Origin: Maribacter algicola
GTDB lineage: Bacteria; Bacteroidota; Bacteroidia; Flavobacteriales; Flavobacteriaceae
Assembly: GCF_003933245.1 (NCBI RefSeq)
Contig: NZ_QUSX01000002.1
Span: forward strand, 992,001-1,056,000
Length of the DNA: 64,000 nt
Reading direction: 5' to 3'
In this document: piece by piece, positions 49,530 to 58,620 of the stretch
How positions within the stretch are numbered: position 1 is the first letter of the stretch
How the letters are laid out: each line of letters starts with the position of its first letter
Program-made: the position numbers and the translations under genes
The notes under the pieces: generated by a model
Database searches by the model: none
Told to the model about the DNA's origin: nothing
Seen by the model: only the letters and a program-made list of their open reading frames with translations

Positions 49530-51590
49530 CTACAGTACTATTTTTCCTTCCAAATCCAACAAAAAAGCATACTCCTTAACGGCTTCCCTTAATGCCTCAA
49601 ACCTTCCGGAGGCACCGCCATGACCCGCTTCCATGTTTATATCAAAATAAAGTAGCTTGTCATTTTTTTTCAGTTCCCTTAATTTTGCCACCCATTTTGC
49701 CGGTTCAAAATATTGAACTTGGGAATCGTGCAATCCCGTTGTAATATATAAATTGGGATAATCCTGTGCCTTTACATTATCATAGGGGGAATAGGACTTC
49801 ATGTAATTGTAATATTCCAATTCATTTGGATTACCCCATTCATCATATTCCCCCGTGGTAAGCGGAATGGAATCATCCAGCATTGTGGTTACCACATCCA
49901 CAAAAGGAACAGACGCAATGACCCCATTATACAGTTCCGGGGCCATATTGATAACGACCCCCATCAAAAGACCCCCTGCGGAACCTCCCATGGCATACAA
50001 ATGTTCCGCACTGGTCAAATGCTGGTCAATAAGGTATTTGGAACAATCGATAAAGTCCGTGAACGTGTTCATCTTGCTTAAAAGCTTACCATCCTCATAC
50101 CATTGTCTGCCCAAATACTCACCTCCCCGAATATGGGCAATAGCGTAGGCAAACCCTCTATCCAAGAGGCTCAACCGTACGGTTGAAAAATAAGGGTCGA
50201 TGGTGTACCCATATGAACCGTAGGCATATTGTAACAGCGGAGTGTCCTTGGAAAGATGGGTGTCCTTATGGTGAACCAAGGAAATGGGAATTTTTGACCC
50301 GTCCCTTGCTGGCGCCCAAAGGCGCATTTCAACATACCTATCCTTGTCAAAATTGCCCCCCAATACCTCTTGCACTTTCATGACGGTTTCTTCCTTGGTC
50401 GCCATATTAAAGTCGATCACAGAACTTGGAGTGGTCAATGAATTGTAAGAATATCTGAGAATATGCGTGTCAAAATCCCGATTGTTCCCCACGTGGGCCG
50501 TGTAGGTTTCGCTCGAAAAAGGTAGGTAATAGGCATCCGAACCATCCCATCTTACAATTTTGATTTGGTTGAGTCCGTTTTCCCGTTCAGAAAGCACATA
50601 GTATTCCTTAAAAATATCCACATCCTCCAACAATACATCCTCCCGGTGGGGAATGAATTCTTCCCAATAGTCTGAATTTGTAAGGTTCTCCCCTACCTTC
50701 ATCAACTTAAAATTGGTAGCTCCATCCTTGTTGGTGAGAATATAAAACGAATCATCAAAATGGAAAATAGAATACTCCACCCCTCTTTCCCTTGGCGCAA
50801 ATATTTTAAAGCCCTCTTCCGGACTTTCAAGAGATAGCATCTGAAACTCAGAGGTCAAGGTACTATGGGACCCAATTACAATGTACTTTTTAGACTTAGT
50901 CTTATAGACAAACGTGCTAAAGGTATCATCCTCCTCATGAAACACCAGGATATCATCAGTCACCGGGGTTCCCAAAATATGTTTATAAATTTTATCGGAA
51001 CGTAAGGTTACGGGGTCTTTCTTGGTGTAATAAAAGGTTTTGTTGTCGTTGGACCAAACACCGCCTCCTGTGGTGTTCTCTATTTTCTCCGGATAAATTT
51101 CACCCGTCCGCAAGTTTTTAACCTGAAGCGTGTATTGCCTCCTGGAAACCGTATCCACTCCAAATATGGCCAACGAATTATCCGGACTAACGGCAATTCC
51201 GCCCAAACTAAAATAATCGGTTCCCTTGGCCATCTCATTTCCATCGAACATAATTTCCTCTTCGGAATCCAAGGTTTCCCTAAAACGAGAATAAATTGGG
51301 TACTCGTTTCCTATTTCATATTTCGTTTTATACCAATAGCCATCCAATTTATAGGGAACCGAAGCGTCATCTTCCTTTATCCTTGATTTCATTTCCTTGA
51401 AAAGTTCCTCTTGAAAGGCCTTGGTGTGCCCAGTGCCCTTTTCGTAAAAGTCATTTTCACTTTGTAGATAGGCCAGGACCTCTGGATTTTCCCTTTGATT
51501 GAGCCAATAGTAATTATCAATCCTAACATCGTTATGGGCGACCAATTCCTTTGGTTCTTTTCTAGCTCTAGGGGCTTTCCATGTTGTCAT
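49530..51590 (-). CDS. ptrB: Oligopeptidase B-like serine peptidase (S9A)
   Basis: 686 residues from ATG 51590, the same as I recall for Escherichia coli PtrB; an upstream ATG at 51647 would add 19 residues and precede the promoter box. The N-terminal part (about 75-400) is a beta-propeller, and the C-terminal part is an alpha/beta-hydrolase. The catalytic serine is in MGGSAGGLLMG, the aspartate in the GLHDSQVQYFEP segment, and the histidine in EAGHGGASGR. Oligopeptidase B cleaves short peptides after Arg or Lys. It starts RARKEPKELVAHNDVRIDNY, the usual start of the family. No signal peptide, so cytoplasmic. A single-gene unit. Confidence 0.92.
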   Translation of the reverse strand: MTTWKAPRARKEPKELVAHNDVRIDNYYWLNQRENPEVLAYLQSENDFYEKGTGHTKAFQEELFKEMKSRIKEDDASVPYKLDGYWYKTKYEIGNEYPIYSRFRETLDSEEEIMFDGNEMAKGTDYFSLGGIAVSPDNSLAIFGVDTVSRRQYTLQVKNLRTGEIYPEKIENTTGGGVWSNDNKTFYYTKKDPVTLRSDKIYKHILGTPVTDDILVFHEEDDTFSTFVYKTKSKKYIVIGSHSTLTSEFQMLSLESPEEGFKIFAPRERGVEYSIFHFDDSFYILTNKDGATNFKLMKVGENLTNSDYWEEFIPHREDVLLEDVDIFKEYYVLSERENGLNQIKIVRWDGSDAYYLPFSSETYTAHVGNNRDFDTHILRYSYNSLTTPSSVIDFNMATKEETVMKVQEVLGGNFDKDRYVEMRLWAPARDGSKIPISLVHHKDTHLSKDTPLLQYAYGSYGYTIDPYFSTVRLSLLDRGFAYAIAHIRGGEYLGRQWYEDGKLLSKMNTFTDFIDCSKYLIDQHLTSAEHLYAMGGSAGGLLMGVVINMAPELYNGVIASVPFVDVVTTMLDDSIPLTTGEYDEWGNPNELEYYNYMKSYSPYDNVKAQDYPNLYITTGLHDSQVQYFEPAKWVAKLRELKKNDKLLYFDINMEAGHGGASGRFEALREAVKEYAFLLDLEGKIVL

Positions 51591-51620
51591 GCGTTCCACT
51601 TTTCCAATTACAGATGGTCG

Positions 51621-51628
51621 CAAAAATA
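51621..51628 (-). promoter_or_regulatory. Flavobacterial -7 promoter box (TATTTTTG) of oligopeptidase gene
   Basis: Minus-strand TATTTTTG fits TAnnTTTG, 30 bases before ATG 51590, with a TTG at 51645-51647 16 bases upstream. It supports the shorter start. Confidence 0.5.
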
Positions 51629-51698
51629 AACTTATTCTTTGGAGCAACGAATGATAGTTTTACTGAAATTGTTACAAGCAGGAATGTGAACATTTCAT

Positions 51699-51706
51699 TA
51701 ACTTTG
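51699..51706 (+). promoter_or_regulatory. Flavobacterial -7 promoter box (TAACTTTG) of ybaB-like gene
   Basis: TAACTTTG fits TAnnTTTG and ends 25 bases before the ATG at 51732. Confidence 0.45.
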
Positions 51707-51731
51707 AAATGTAAACAAAATACAGTAAGCT

Positions 51732-52058
51732 ATGTTTGGAGATATGATGGGCATGATGGGAAAACTTAAAGAGACCCAGAAAAAAGTGGAAGAAACCAAA
51801 AAAAGAATGGACACGGTCCTAATCGATGAAAAATCTTCGGACGGTTCCCTTATGGTTACCGTAACCGCCAATAGGGAAATCAAAAAAATCGATATTTCCA
51901 ATGAACTACTATCGGACAAGGAACAATTGGAAGATTATCTTATCCTAACATTAAATAAGGCCATAAAAAGGGCGACTAGCGTACAGGAAACGGAATTGGC
52001 AGCCGTCGCCAAGGAGGGAATGCCCAATATACCCGGTATGGATTCCCTTTTCAAATAA
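51732..52058 (+). CDS. YbaB/EbfC-family nucleoid-associated protein
   Basis: 108 residues, the normal size. The YbaB layout is present: an N-terminal helix ([26 protein letters not shown]), three beta strands ([17 protein letters not shown]) and a C-terminal helix, ending in a Met/Gly/Pro-rich tail ([13 protein letters not shown]). It binds DNA as a dimer and shapes the nucleoid. It is usually next to recR/dnaX; here it is next to a DUF1508 gene. Its promoter has a -7 box at 51699-51706. Confidence 0.88.
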   Translation: MFGDMMGMMGKLKETQKKVEETKKRMDTVLIDEKSSDGSLMVTVTANREIKKIDISNELLSDKEQLEDYLILTLNKAIKRATSVQETELAAVAKEGMPNIPGMDSLFK

Positions 52059-52207
52059 TAAAAATGAAGGGCAAGCCCTTGTGGTATCCCAAGGAAGTTA
52101 ACTTTTGATTTTAAAGGAAGTATCGGATTATTTCCAAACACGATTAGCAAATCAAGTATTCCAATCGCATACGTTCAAATTACCTATCTTTAAAGGAAAG
52201 AATTGGT

Positions 52208-52510
52208 ATGATCGAGGTAAAAAACAAGGAGGATAAATATTATCAGTTTGTGGTAAAATCTGCCACGGGAAAGATATTGTTGGAAAGTGTGGAATTCGCA
52301 GACTCCAAATCCTTGGAGAACACCCTTAACGAACTCAAGGACACCAATCTTCCCGTCAAGCGTTTTGAGCGAAAAACAAACTTTGAAGGGAAATTTCTTT
52401 TTAACCTTAAAAATGGGCAAGGTACAGTAGTTGGTAGCAGTGGTCTTTACAATTCCGAGGCAGGTATGGAAAATGGAATAAAGAACCTGAAGAATATCTT
52501 GATTCAATAA
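52208..52510 (+). CDS. YegP-like DUF1508 protein
   Basis: 100 residues made of two copies of a 48-residue DUF1508 repeat: EDKYYQFVVKSATGKILLES and EGKFLFNLKNGQGTVVGSSG, each followed by a segment of the SLENTLNELK / GMENGIKNLK type. The repeat is a small beta-beta-beta-alpha unit of unknown function. No signal peptide. It begins 150 bases after the YbaB-like gene and ends 20 bases before the converging threonine aldolase. A short hairpin (AAGGGC and GCCCTT, near 52069-52082) is in the interval before it. Confidence 0.8.
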   Translation: MIEVKNKEDKYYQFVVKSATGKILLESVEFADSKSLENTLNELKDTNLPVKRFERKTNFEGKFLFNLKNGQGTVVGSSGLYNSEAGMENGIKNLKNILIQ

Positions 52511-52530
52511 AGGTCACCAAGCGTCCTTAC

Positions 52531-53553
52531 TTATAATCGTTTTAATGTCCCCAAAAAATAAGCGTGCATTTCATCCGTATAGTCCATGTGGGTTACCATA
52601 CGCAGCTTACCCTGACCCATGCTGATTATATGGATATCCTTCTCCACCAATCTTGAATTAAAGTCGGCACTGGACATATAGTCCTCGTCTATTTCAAAAA
52701 TGACGATGTTGGTTTCAATGGGCTCCACTTTTTTTATAAAAGACAAGGTGTTGAGTTCCCTACCAATTTCAGCGGCTTTTGAATGGTCTTCCGCCAATCT
52801 TTCAATATGATGGTCCAGGGCATAAATCCCCGCAGCCGCCAAGAATCCAGATTGCCGCATGCCCCCACCCAAAATTTTTCGTATTCTTAATGCATTGTGA
52901 ATGTGCTCCTTACTGCCCAAGAGTACCGAACCTACCGGGCAGCCCAAACCTTTGCTCAAGCAAACACTGATGGTTTCAAAGAGTTTACCGTACTGTTCAG
53001 GAGTTTCATTTTTTGCAACCAAGGCATTCCACAATCTAGCGCCGTCCAAATGATAGTGCAGCCTATGCTTTTCACAGACCTTTTTTATCCTTTGCAGCTC
53101 CTCAATATCCCAACAGCCCCCTCCCCCTTTGTTTGTGGTATTTTCAATACATACCAAGGAAGTCAACGGGCTGTGGTAAAAATCGGGAGGATTGATTGCC
53201 TCCTCCACCTGTTTGGCAGTTACCATACCTCGATGGCCATCTAAAAGCCTGCAGGAAACCCCACTATTAAAACTTACACCACCGCCCTCATAGTTGAAAA
53301 CATGAGCATACTTATCGCATATCAACTGTTCCCCAGGCTGGGTATGCAATTTAATGGCGGTTTGGTTGGTCATCGTCCCACTTGGAAAAAAAAGTGCTGC
53401 CTCCATCCCGAACATCTTTGCTACTTTTTCCTCCAAGGCATTCACTGAGGGGTCATTTTTAAATACGTCGTCACCAACATTAGCGGACATCATCGCATCC
53501 AACATTCCTGGGGTTGGTTTCGTGACAGTATCGCTTATCAAATTAATTTTCAT
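52531..53553 (-). CDS. ltaE: Low-specificity L-threonine aldolase
   Basis: 340 residues, fold-type I PLP enzyme. It splits L-threonine or L-allo-threonine into glycine and acetaldehyde. The aldolase motifs are SDTVTKPTPGMLDAM at the start, FPSGTMTNQTAI, DKYAHVFNYEGGG (aldolase-typical histidine), HLDGARLWNA and CLSKGLGCPVGSVL with the PLP lysine near 203. No domain is missing. Single gene, divergent from no neighbour: it lies between DUF1508 (converging) and the protease gene 20 bases upstream on the same strand, so it may be the second gene of that transcript. Confidence 0.92.
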   Translation of the reverse strand: MKINLISDTVTKPTPGMLDAMMSANVGDDVFKNDPSVNALEEKVAKMFGMEAALFFPSGTMTNQTAIKLHTQPGEQLICDKYAHVFNYEGGGVSFNSGVSCRLLDGHRGMVTAKQVEEAINPPDFYHSPLTSLVCIENTTNKGGGGCWDIEELQRIKKVCEKHRLHYHLDGARLWNALVAKNETPEQYGKLFETISVCLSKGLGCPVGSVLLGSKEHIHNALRIRKILGGGMRQSGFLAAAGIYALDHHIERLAEDHSKAAEIGRELNTLSFIKKVEPIETNIVIFEIDEDYMSSADFNSRLVEKDIHIISMGQGKLRMVTHMDYTDEMHAYFLGTLKRL

Positions 53554-53572
53554 GAAATGCTAATGCTTATGA

Positions 53573-55972
53573 TTAATGAAAACAATCCATCCCTATAGGC
53601 GAACCATCAGGAAGCTTGGGTGCGGGAACCACCTTGAAATTACTAGGATGCTCATAAAAATTAGCAATCCTACGGTTTATTTCACCTTTGATCGCCGCAT
53701 TCTCCATATTTACTGAATTTAACTTTTTAAGTTGCATATTGGCTATCGCATTTACTTGTGGATGGACGGCATCACTTGCTGCCAAGTTCATCAGATGAAA
53801 AAGCACCCTAAAATTTATGTTTTGCTGCACTTCACGTATATAGAAATCTTTTTGATTCTTTCCGAAGGTATTGGAAACCACTTCCGCCATTACCTCTTCC
53901 AACCCAATATTGTTGGGGTCCAAAGCCTTTTGTTGAATCAACCTGGAGGCCCTTTCCGGATGCAGTAATAATCCAAGGGTCATATCTGCCGCGGTTTCGG
54001 GAGCGGATAGCGCATCAAATGAGACGCCAGTCTTTCCGTTAAAAGATTCCCTTGTACTTCCAAAACCTATCGCCCTGGGAGGAAAAAGAGTCAATTTGTC
54101 CTTTGGAATGGCAATTTCATCAGCGTCCAAAGTCCTTAAAACGGCCTTTAAAGTTTGCTCCTGAATTTTCTTATCTACCGGTGCCACGGTCAATTGGCCA
54201 TCCCCCTTGACCGTATAGTTGTAATCCAAACCTCCTATAATCTTTGTAGCTGCTTCAGTTTGATATCTATGGAAAAAAAACAACGGGGCAAAAACGTCCT
54301 CTAAAACGGAATTTGCCTCATTGGTACGGATATTATCGATCGAGAAGTTGGCTATGGCCGTCTCCCTGATCTTTAACATGTCCAGCAATTCATCCCCAAT
54401 AGATTTTCCATTGTCCCAAAGATGGGCATATAAGTGGGCGCCGCCCTGTGGTCTTGCATCTTGATCGGATATGTAACGTAAGCCATCTGAAGTGGCTTTT
54501 TCCAAAATTTGGTTCAACGCATTCCTTTCATTGATACCATCAGGAAAATCGCTGTATGCATAGGCTACGATTACCTTGTCCCATTCCCCAATACCCGTAT
54601 CATAGGCATTTGAAAAATCGATCTGGCCATTTTTTACGGAAAATTGCGGGTGTGGATAATCCATTACCGAGGCCCTACCATTGGTACTGGCAGCAAAGTT
54701 GTGTGAAAAGCCCAACGTATGTCCTATTTCATGGGCCGATAATTGACGGATTCTGGCCAAGGCCAAATCCAACATTGGCCGGTAATTGTCATCCCTTTCT
54801 TCAAAGGGCTTGTTCATAAGGGCCTGGGCGATCAAGAAATCCTGACGGATACGTAAACTTCCCAAACTCACATGCCCTTTAATGATTTCCCCGGTTCTTG
54901 GGTCAGATACACTGGAACCATAGCTCCACCCTCTTGTGGATCGGTGTACCCATTGTATCACATTGTACCGCACATCCAAAGGATCTGCATCGTCGGGTAG
55001 CATTTTTACCTGAAAAGCATCCTTATAACCAATGGCCTCAAAGGCCTGGTTCCACCATTTCCCGCCTTCCAATAGTGCACTTCGCACAGGTTCCGGTGTT
55101 CCGTTATCCAAATAATAAATGATTGGCTCGACAGCTTCACTAATTTCGGCATCGGGGTTTTTCTTTTTCAATCGGTGCCTAGGGATAAACCTTTTAATCA
55201 GGGATTCCTCTACGGGAGTTGCATAATCGTAGTAGGCAAAGGGATAGGCCCCGGACCGCGGGTCAAATTCCCTTTTTTCAAAACCATCGTCCGGAAGTTC
55301 TACAAAGGAATGATGTTGGGCCACGGTGATAAGCTCTGGGTTTGGCACCACACTTCGTACATAACTTCCTTTTGGACTTCCCTTAAAAGTCAATGTTACG
55401 TCAAATTCTATATTCTTGGGAAAAGCCTTGGTCCTATCCATAGCCATGGCACTCTTCTCCTTGTCCAAACTATAGTTTCCTTGATCGGTTCTTTGCAGTC
55501 TTTGAATTACACCATGGGTGTCCTGCATTAAAAATCCGGATATATCTATAACATACGTTCCATTTTTTTCCTCTTCTATAGGAAAACCATATAATATGGA
55601 TTTGGCGAATGCCTGCTCTACGGATTTCTTTTCAAGGGCATTATCCGTCAAGGCCCTAAACTTTAAATTAGGCTGAACCAACATGAGTTTGTTTCCCACT
55701 TTTCTAAAGAACACTACCTGCTCATTTCCCAATTGACCCCTATCCAAGCCAATATCATTACTTCCTATACCACTGCTCAGGGAAGAAACATAGAGAAATT
55801 CCTTTTCCAAATCAGGAACCTCCAGATAGATTTTGTCCGTCTTGGAATCGTAGTAAAAATCAAAAAGACCTTCGAACTTTTCATAATTCTTTTTATTCTC
55901 TGAGAACTGGCCATAAGCTTGTGTGAAACAGCAAAGGAGCAATAATAACCAAAATGGGCTTGAATCTTTCAT
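53573..55972 (-). CDS. Secreted zinc metalloprotease (DUF5117/DUF4953 type)
   Basis: 799 residues. Signal peptide (PFWLLLLLCCFTQAYGQ), then an N-terminal domain of DUF5117 type (FEGLFDFYYDSKTDKIYLEV), a middle segment with YYDYATPVEESLIKRFIPRHRL and a C-terminal zincin: LSAHEIGHTLGFSHNFAAS, an HExxHxxGxxH motif with three zinc-binding histidines, then NGRASVMDYPHP with a metzincin-like Met-turn. The domain at the end (about 530-799) is of DUF4953 type. Such proteases are common exported enzymes of Bacteroidota; substrates are unknown. It is divergent from the ATP-grasp operon, and 20 bases upstream of threonine aldolase on the same strand. Confidence 0.86.
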   Translation of the reverse strand: MKDSSPFWLLLLLCCFTQAYGQFSENKKNYEKFEGLFDFYYDSKTDKIYLEVPDLEKEFLYVSSLSSGIGSNDIGLDRGQLGNEQVVFFRKVGNKLMLVQPNLKFRALTDNALEKKSVEQAFAKSILYGFPIEEEKNGTYVIDISGFLMQDTHGVIQRLQRTDQGNYSLDKEKSAMAMDRTKAFPKNIEFDVTLTFKGSPKGSYVRSVVPNPELITVAQHHSFVELPDDGFEKREFDPRSGAYPFAYYDYATPVEESLIKRFIPRHRLKKKNPDAEISEAVEPIIYYLDNGTPEPVRSALLEGGKWWNQAFEAIGYKDAFQVKMLPDDADPLDVRYNVIQWVHRSTRGWSYGSSVSDPRTGEIIKGHVSLGSLRIRQDFLIAQALMNKPFEERDDNYRPMLDLALARIRQLSAHEIGHTLGFSHNFAASTNGRASVMDYPHPQFSVKNGQIDFSNAYDTGIGEWDKVIVAYAYSDFPDGINERNALNQILEKATSDGLRYISDQDARPQGGAHLYAHLWDNGKSIGDELLDMLKIRETAIANFSIDNIRTNEANSVLEDVFAPLFFFHRYQTEAATKIIGGLDYNYTVKGDGQLTVAPVDKKIQEQTLKAVLRTLDADEIAIPKDKLTLFPPRAIGFGSTRESFNGKTGVSFDALSAPETAADMTLGLLLHPERASRLIQQKALDPNNIGLEEVMAEVVSNTFGKNQKDFYIREVQQNINFRVLFHLMNLAASDAVHPQVNAIANMQLKKLNSVNMENAAIKGEINRRIANFYEHPSNFKVVPAPKLPDGSPIGMDCFH

Positions 55973-56147
55973 TTTCTAAATTAGTTTGGAGTTAAAAATA
56001 GATAATTTAAAGCTAAAATATGAACTGGTAGTTCCATAAATGGAGAAACGTAGGCTTATCTAAAAATGACACTGAATTTTTATTGAAAAGAAAATTATCA
56101 CATACAATTAATATTAAAATGCCAAGTGGACTTTCTATAAAATTTTA

Positions 56148-56155
56148 TACCTTTT
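56148..56155 (+). promoter_or_regulatory. Near-consensus -7 box (TACCTTTT) of ATP-grasp operon
   Basis: TACCTTTT matches TAnnTTTG in all fixed positions but the last. It ends 15 bases before the ATG at 56171. Confidence 0.35.
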
Positions 56156-56170
56156 AAAAAAACATAATGT

Positions 56171-57634
56171 ATGTCTAACATTGAGAATCAAATTTTTTCT
56201 TCCTATCAGAGAAACCCTGATTTATTTGATGAAATCTACGATAGCAACGGAAACATAAAGGACGTATACCAAAAACTTTTTGATATTTATGGAGGTCATT
56301 CCATCCAAGATTATATCAATCTTAATTCCAAAGCGAAAGCCTCCTTTTTCAATCAAGGCATCACCTTTCAAGTATATGGGGAAGACAATGTTCAAGAAAA
56401 GATTTTTCCCTTTGATTTATTTCCACGAATCATCGACCAGGATGAATGGGATGTAATCGAAAGAGGGTCCATTCAACGGGCCAAGGCTTTAAACCTATTT
56501 TTATGGGACATTTATCACGATAAAAACATACTTAAGGACAAGGTAGTCCCTTTGGAACTCATTACCTCCTCGGCCAACTATTTAGATCAGATGAACGGAT
56601 TGAATCCGCCTGGCGGCATTTATAATCACATATCTGGAACGGACATTATAAAACACAAGGATGGTCAATACTATGTTTTGGAGGACAATATTAGATGTCC
56701 GTCTGGTGTAAGTTATGTGATTTGTAACAGGACGGCTTTAAAAAGGGCTTTATTTGGTGTTTTTAACCATTATCAGACCTACACCGTTACGGATTATGCC
56801 GAAAACCTTTTGGAGCAGTTGGAATCCGTAAAACCCAAGGGTGTGGATATTCCAAACTGCGTGGTCATTACCCCAGGTATGTATAATTCCGCTTTTTATG
56901 AGCATTCCTATTTGGCCAAGACTATGGGCGTTGAGCTGGTAGAAGGTAGGGATTTGTTCGTGGAGAACGATTTTGTATATATGAAAACGATAAAAGGACC
57001 GGAAAAGGTCGATGTGATCTATCGAAGAATAGACGATGCCTTCTTGGATCCCTTGGAGTTTAGGCCGGATTCCGCTTTGGGTGTTCCAGGATTATTTGCT
57101 GCCTACAAAAAAGGCAATGTCACCCTGGCCAATGCCCCTGGCACGGGGGTAGCCGATGACAAGGCCGTGTACACCTACATGCCGGAAATCATCAAATACT
57201 ATTTAAAAGAAGAACCCATACTTAACAATGTACACACCTATCATTGCAGTAGACCGGAAGAATTGAACTTTGTGTTGGAAAATATATCGGAATTGGTCAT
57301 AAAACCCGTGGACGAAGCGGGCGGCTATGGTATCTCCATAGGAAATCGCCTTACCCAAAAAGAAATTGAGGAAGTACGCAAACAAGTGAAGGAAAATCCC
57401 AGAAAATATGTCGCACAGCCCATCATGTCGCTATCCGTGCACCCTACTTATATAGACGATACCGAATCCTTTGAACAACGCCATGTAGATTTAAGAACTT
57501 TTACCATATTGGGCAAGGACAAGGAATTTGTATTAAAAGGCGGATTAACGCGAGTGGCCCTCAAAAAAGGGAATTTAATTGTCAACTCCTCCCAAGGTGG
57601 TGGTTCCAAAGATACCTGGGTCCTAAAAAAATAA
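56171..57634 (+). CDS. Circularly permuted type 2 ATP-grasp protein
   Basis: 487 residues of the DUF404/DUF407 family: an N-terminal domain (NPDLFDEIYDSNGNIKDVYQKLF, VYGEDNVQEKIFPFDLFPRI) then the permuted ATP-grasp fold with YVLEDNIRCPSGVSYVICNR, PNCVVITPGMYNSAFYEH, VDVIYRRIDDAFLDPL, NAPGTGVADDKAVYTYMP, and LVIKPVDEAGGYGISIG. ATP-grasp enzymes activate a carboxylate as acyl-phosphate and join it to an amine or thiol. It lies 7 bases before an alpha-E gene and then a transglutaminase gene; this trio is a recurring bacterial neighbourhood for which peptide-ligation or tagging has been predicted by comparative genomics. The substrate is not known. Confidence 0.88.
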   Translation: MSNIENQIFSSYQRNPDLFDEIYDSNGNIKDVYQKLFDIYGGHSIQDYINLNSKAKASFFNQGITFQVYGEDNVQEKIFPFDLFPRIIDQDEWDVIERGSIQRAKALNLFLWDIYHDKNILKDKVVPLELITSSANYLDQMNGLNPPGGIYNHISGTDIIKHKDGQYYVLEDNIRCPSGVSYVICNRTALKRALFGVFNHYQTYTVTDYAENLLEQLESVKPKGVDIPNCVVITPGMYNSAFYEHSYLAKTMGVELVEGRDLFVENDFVYMKTIKGPEKVDVIYRRIDDAFLDPLEFRPDSALGVPGLFAAYKKGNVTLANAPGTGVADDKAVYTYMPEIIKYYLKEEPILNNVHTYHCSRPEELNFVLENISELVIKPVDEAGGYGISIGNRLTQKEIEEVRKQVKENPRKYVAQPIMSLSVHPTYIDDTESFEQRHVDLRTFTILGKDKEFVLKGGLTRVALKKGNLIVNSSQGGGSKDTWVLKK

Positions 57635-57641
57635 ATTACAC

Positions 57642-58589
57642 ATGCTAGCAAGAGTAGCCAACAATCTTTTTTGGATGGGACGATACATAGAGCGTTCCGA
57701 ACATATTGCACGTTACATGAACGTGAACTATTTTTCATCTTTGGATGCACCCAACCATATTTCACAGGACAGACAATTTGTACTTAGATCTATGTTGTTC
57801 ATGGTTGGGGAACCCGTAAAAGACTCCCAAATTATCCTCAATGAGGAAGATGTCTTATTTAAAGTAGGTGTAGACACCAATTTTGTTACCTCTATTCTGA
57901 ACAACGTTAGATATGCAAGGGAAAATGCAAATAGTGCCCGGGATTTGATTTCTACGGAACTCTATGAATCCATCAATAAATTCTACCACTTTGTGCTCAA
58001 TTACCCAAAGGAAGTATTCGTTAAGAGTGGGCTCCATGATTTTACCACCCACGTTACGGAAATGAGCGCCATTCTAAGGGGGAAGATAAGGGGAACCCTA
58101 TTGCACGACTCTGTTTATGCCATAATTATGATGGGTGTAAATATCGAAAGGGCCACACAGATTACTAGAATGATAAACTCCAAATATAATGATGCCATTT
58201 TGGCCCAGGGAAGTTATGAGGACGCATTTACAAAAAGCTTTGAGTGGACAACGCTGCTAAAATGTGCGGAATCCTACGATATGATGCGGAGGTATTACAA
58301 AAAAACGCCTACCAGCATTTCCACCTTGGAATTTTTGATCCTAAACCCAAATTGTCCAAGATCGGTCATGAATTCCTTGAATCAATTTTATGAACATGTA
58401 AAAATCCTAAACCCGGAGAGACGCTATAATAAAGAATCCACGGCCTTCCTTATTGGAAGGGTACGGGCCGAGTATGAGTACAAGTATATCGAAGAAATTG
58501 AACAGGATATTAAATCTTTTATTGAAAATATCCTTAGCAGTCTTGACAAAATTAGCAATAAGGTAGACGAGGAGTTTTTTAGCTATTAG
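57642..58589 (+). CDS. Alpha-E domain protein
   Basis: 315 residues, all helical, soluble and without signal. The start MLARVANNLFWMGRYIERSEHIARYMNV contains the family-typical WMGRYxER. Other conserved segments: ENANSARDLISTELYESIN, LHDSVYAIIMMGVNIERATQ and LKCAESYDMMRRYYKKTP. The alpha-E domain is named for its conserved glutamates and always accompanies the permuted ATP-grasp protein; the role is unknown. It starts 7 bases after the ATP-grasp stop and is followed 31 bases later by the transglutaminase gene, so all three are co-transcribed. Confidence 0.88.
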   Translation: MLARVANNLFWMGRYIERSEHIARYMNVNYFSSLDAPNHISQDRQFVLRSMLFMVGEPVKDSQIILNEEDVLFKVGVDTNFVTSILNNVRYARENANSARDLISTELYESINKFYHFVLNYPKEVFVKSGLHDFTTHVTEMSAILRGKIRGTLLHDSVYAIIMMGVNIERATQITRMINSKYNDAILAQGSYEDAFTKSFEWTTLLKCAESYDMMRRYYKKTPTSISTLEFLILNPNCPRSVMNSLNQFYEHVKILNPERRYNKESTAFLIGRVRAEYEYKYIEEIEQDIKSFIENILSSLDKISNKVDEEFFSY

Positions 58590-58620
58590 TGTTTACAAAT
58601 AAGCTACTTTTACATTCCAG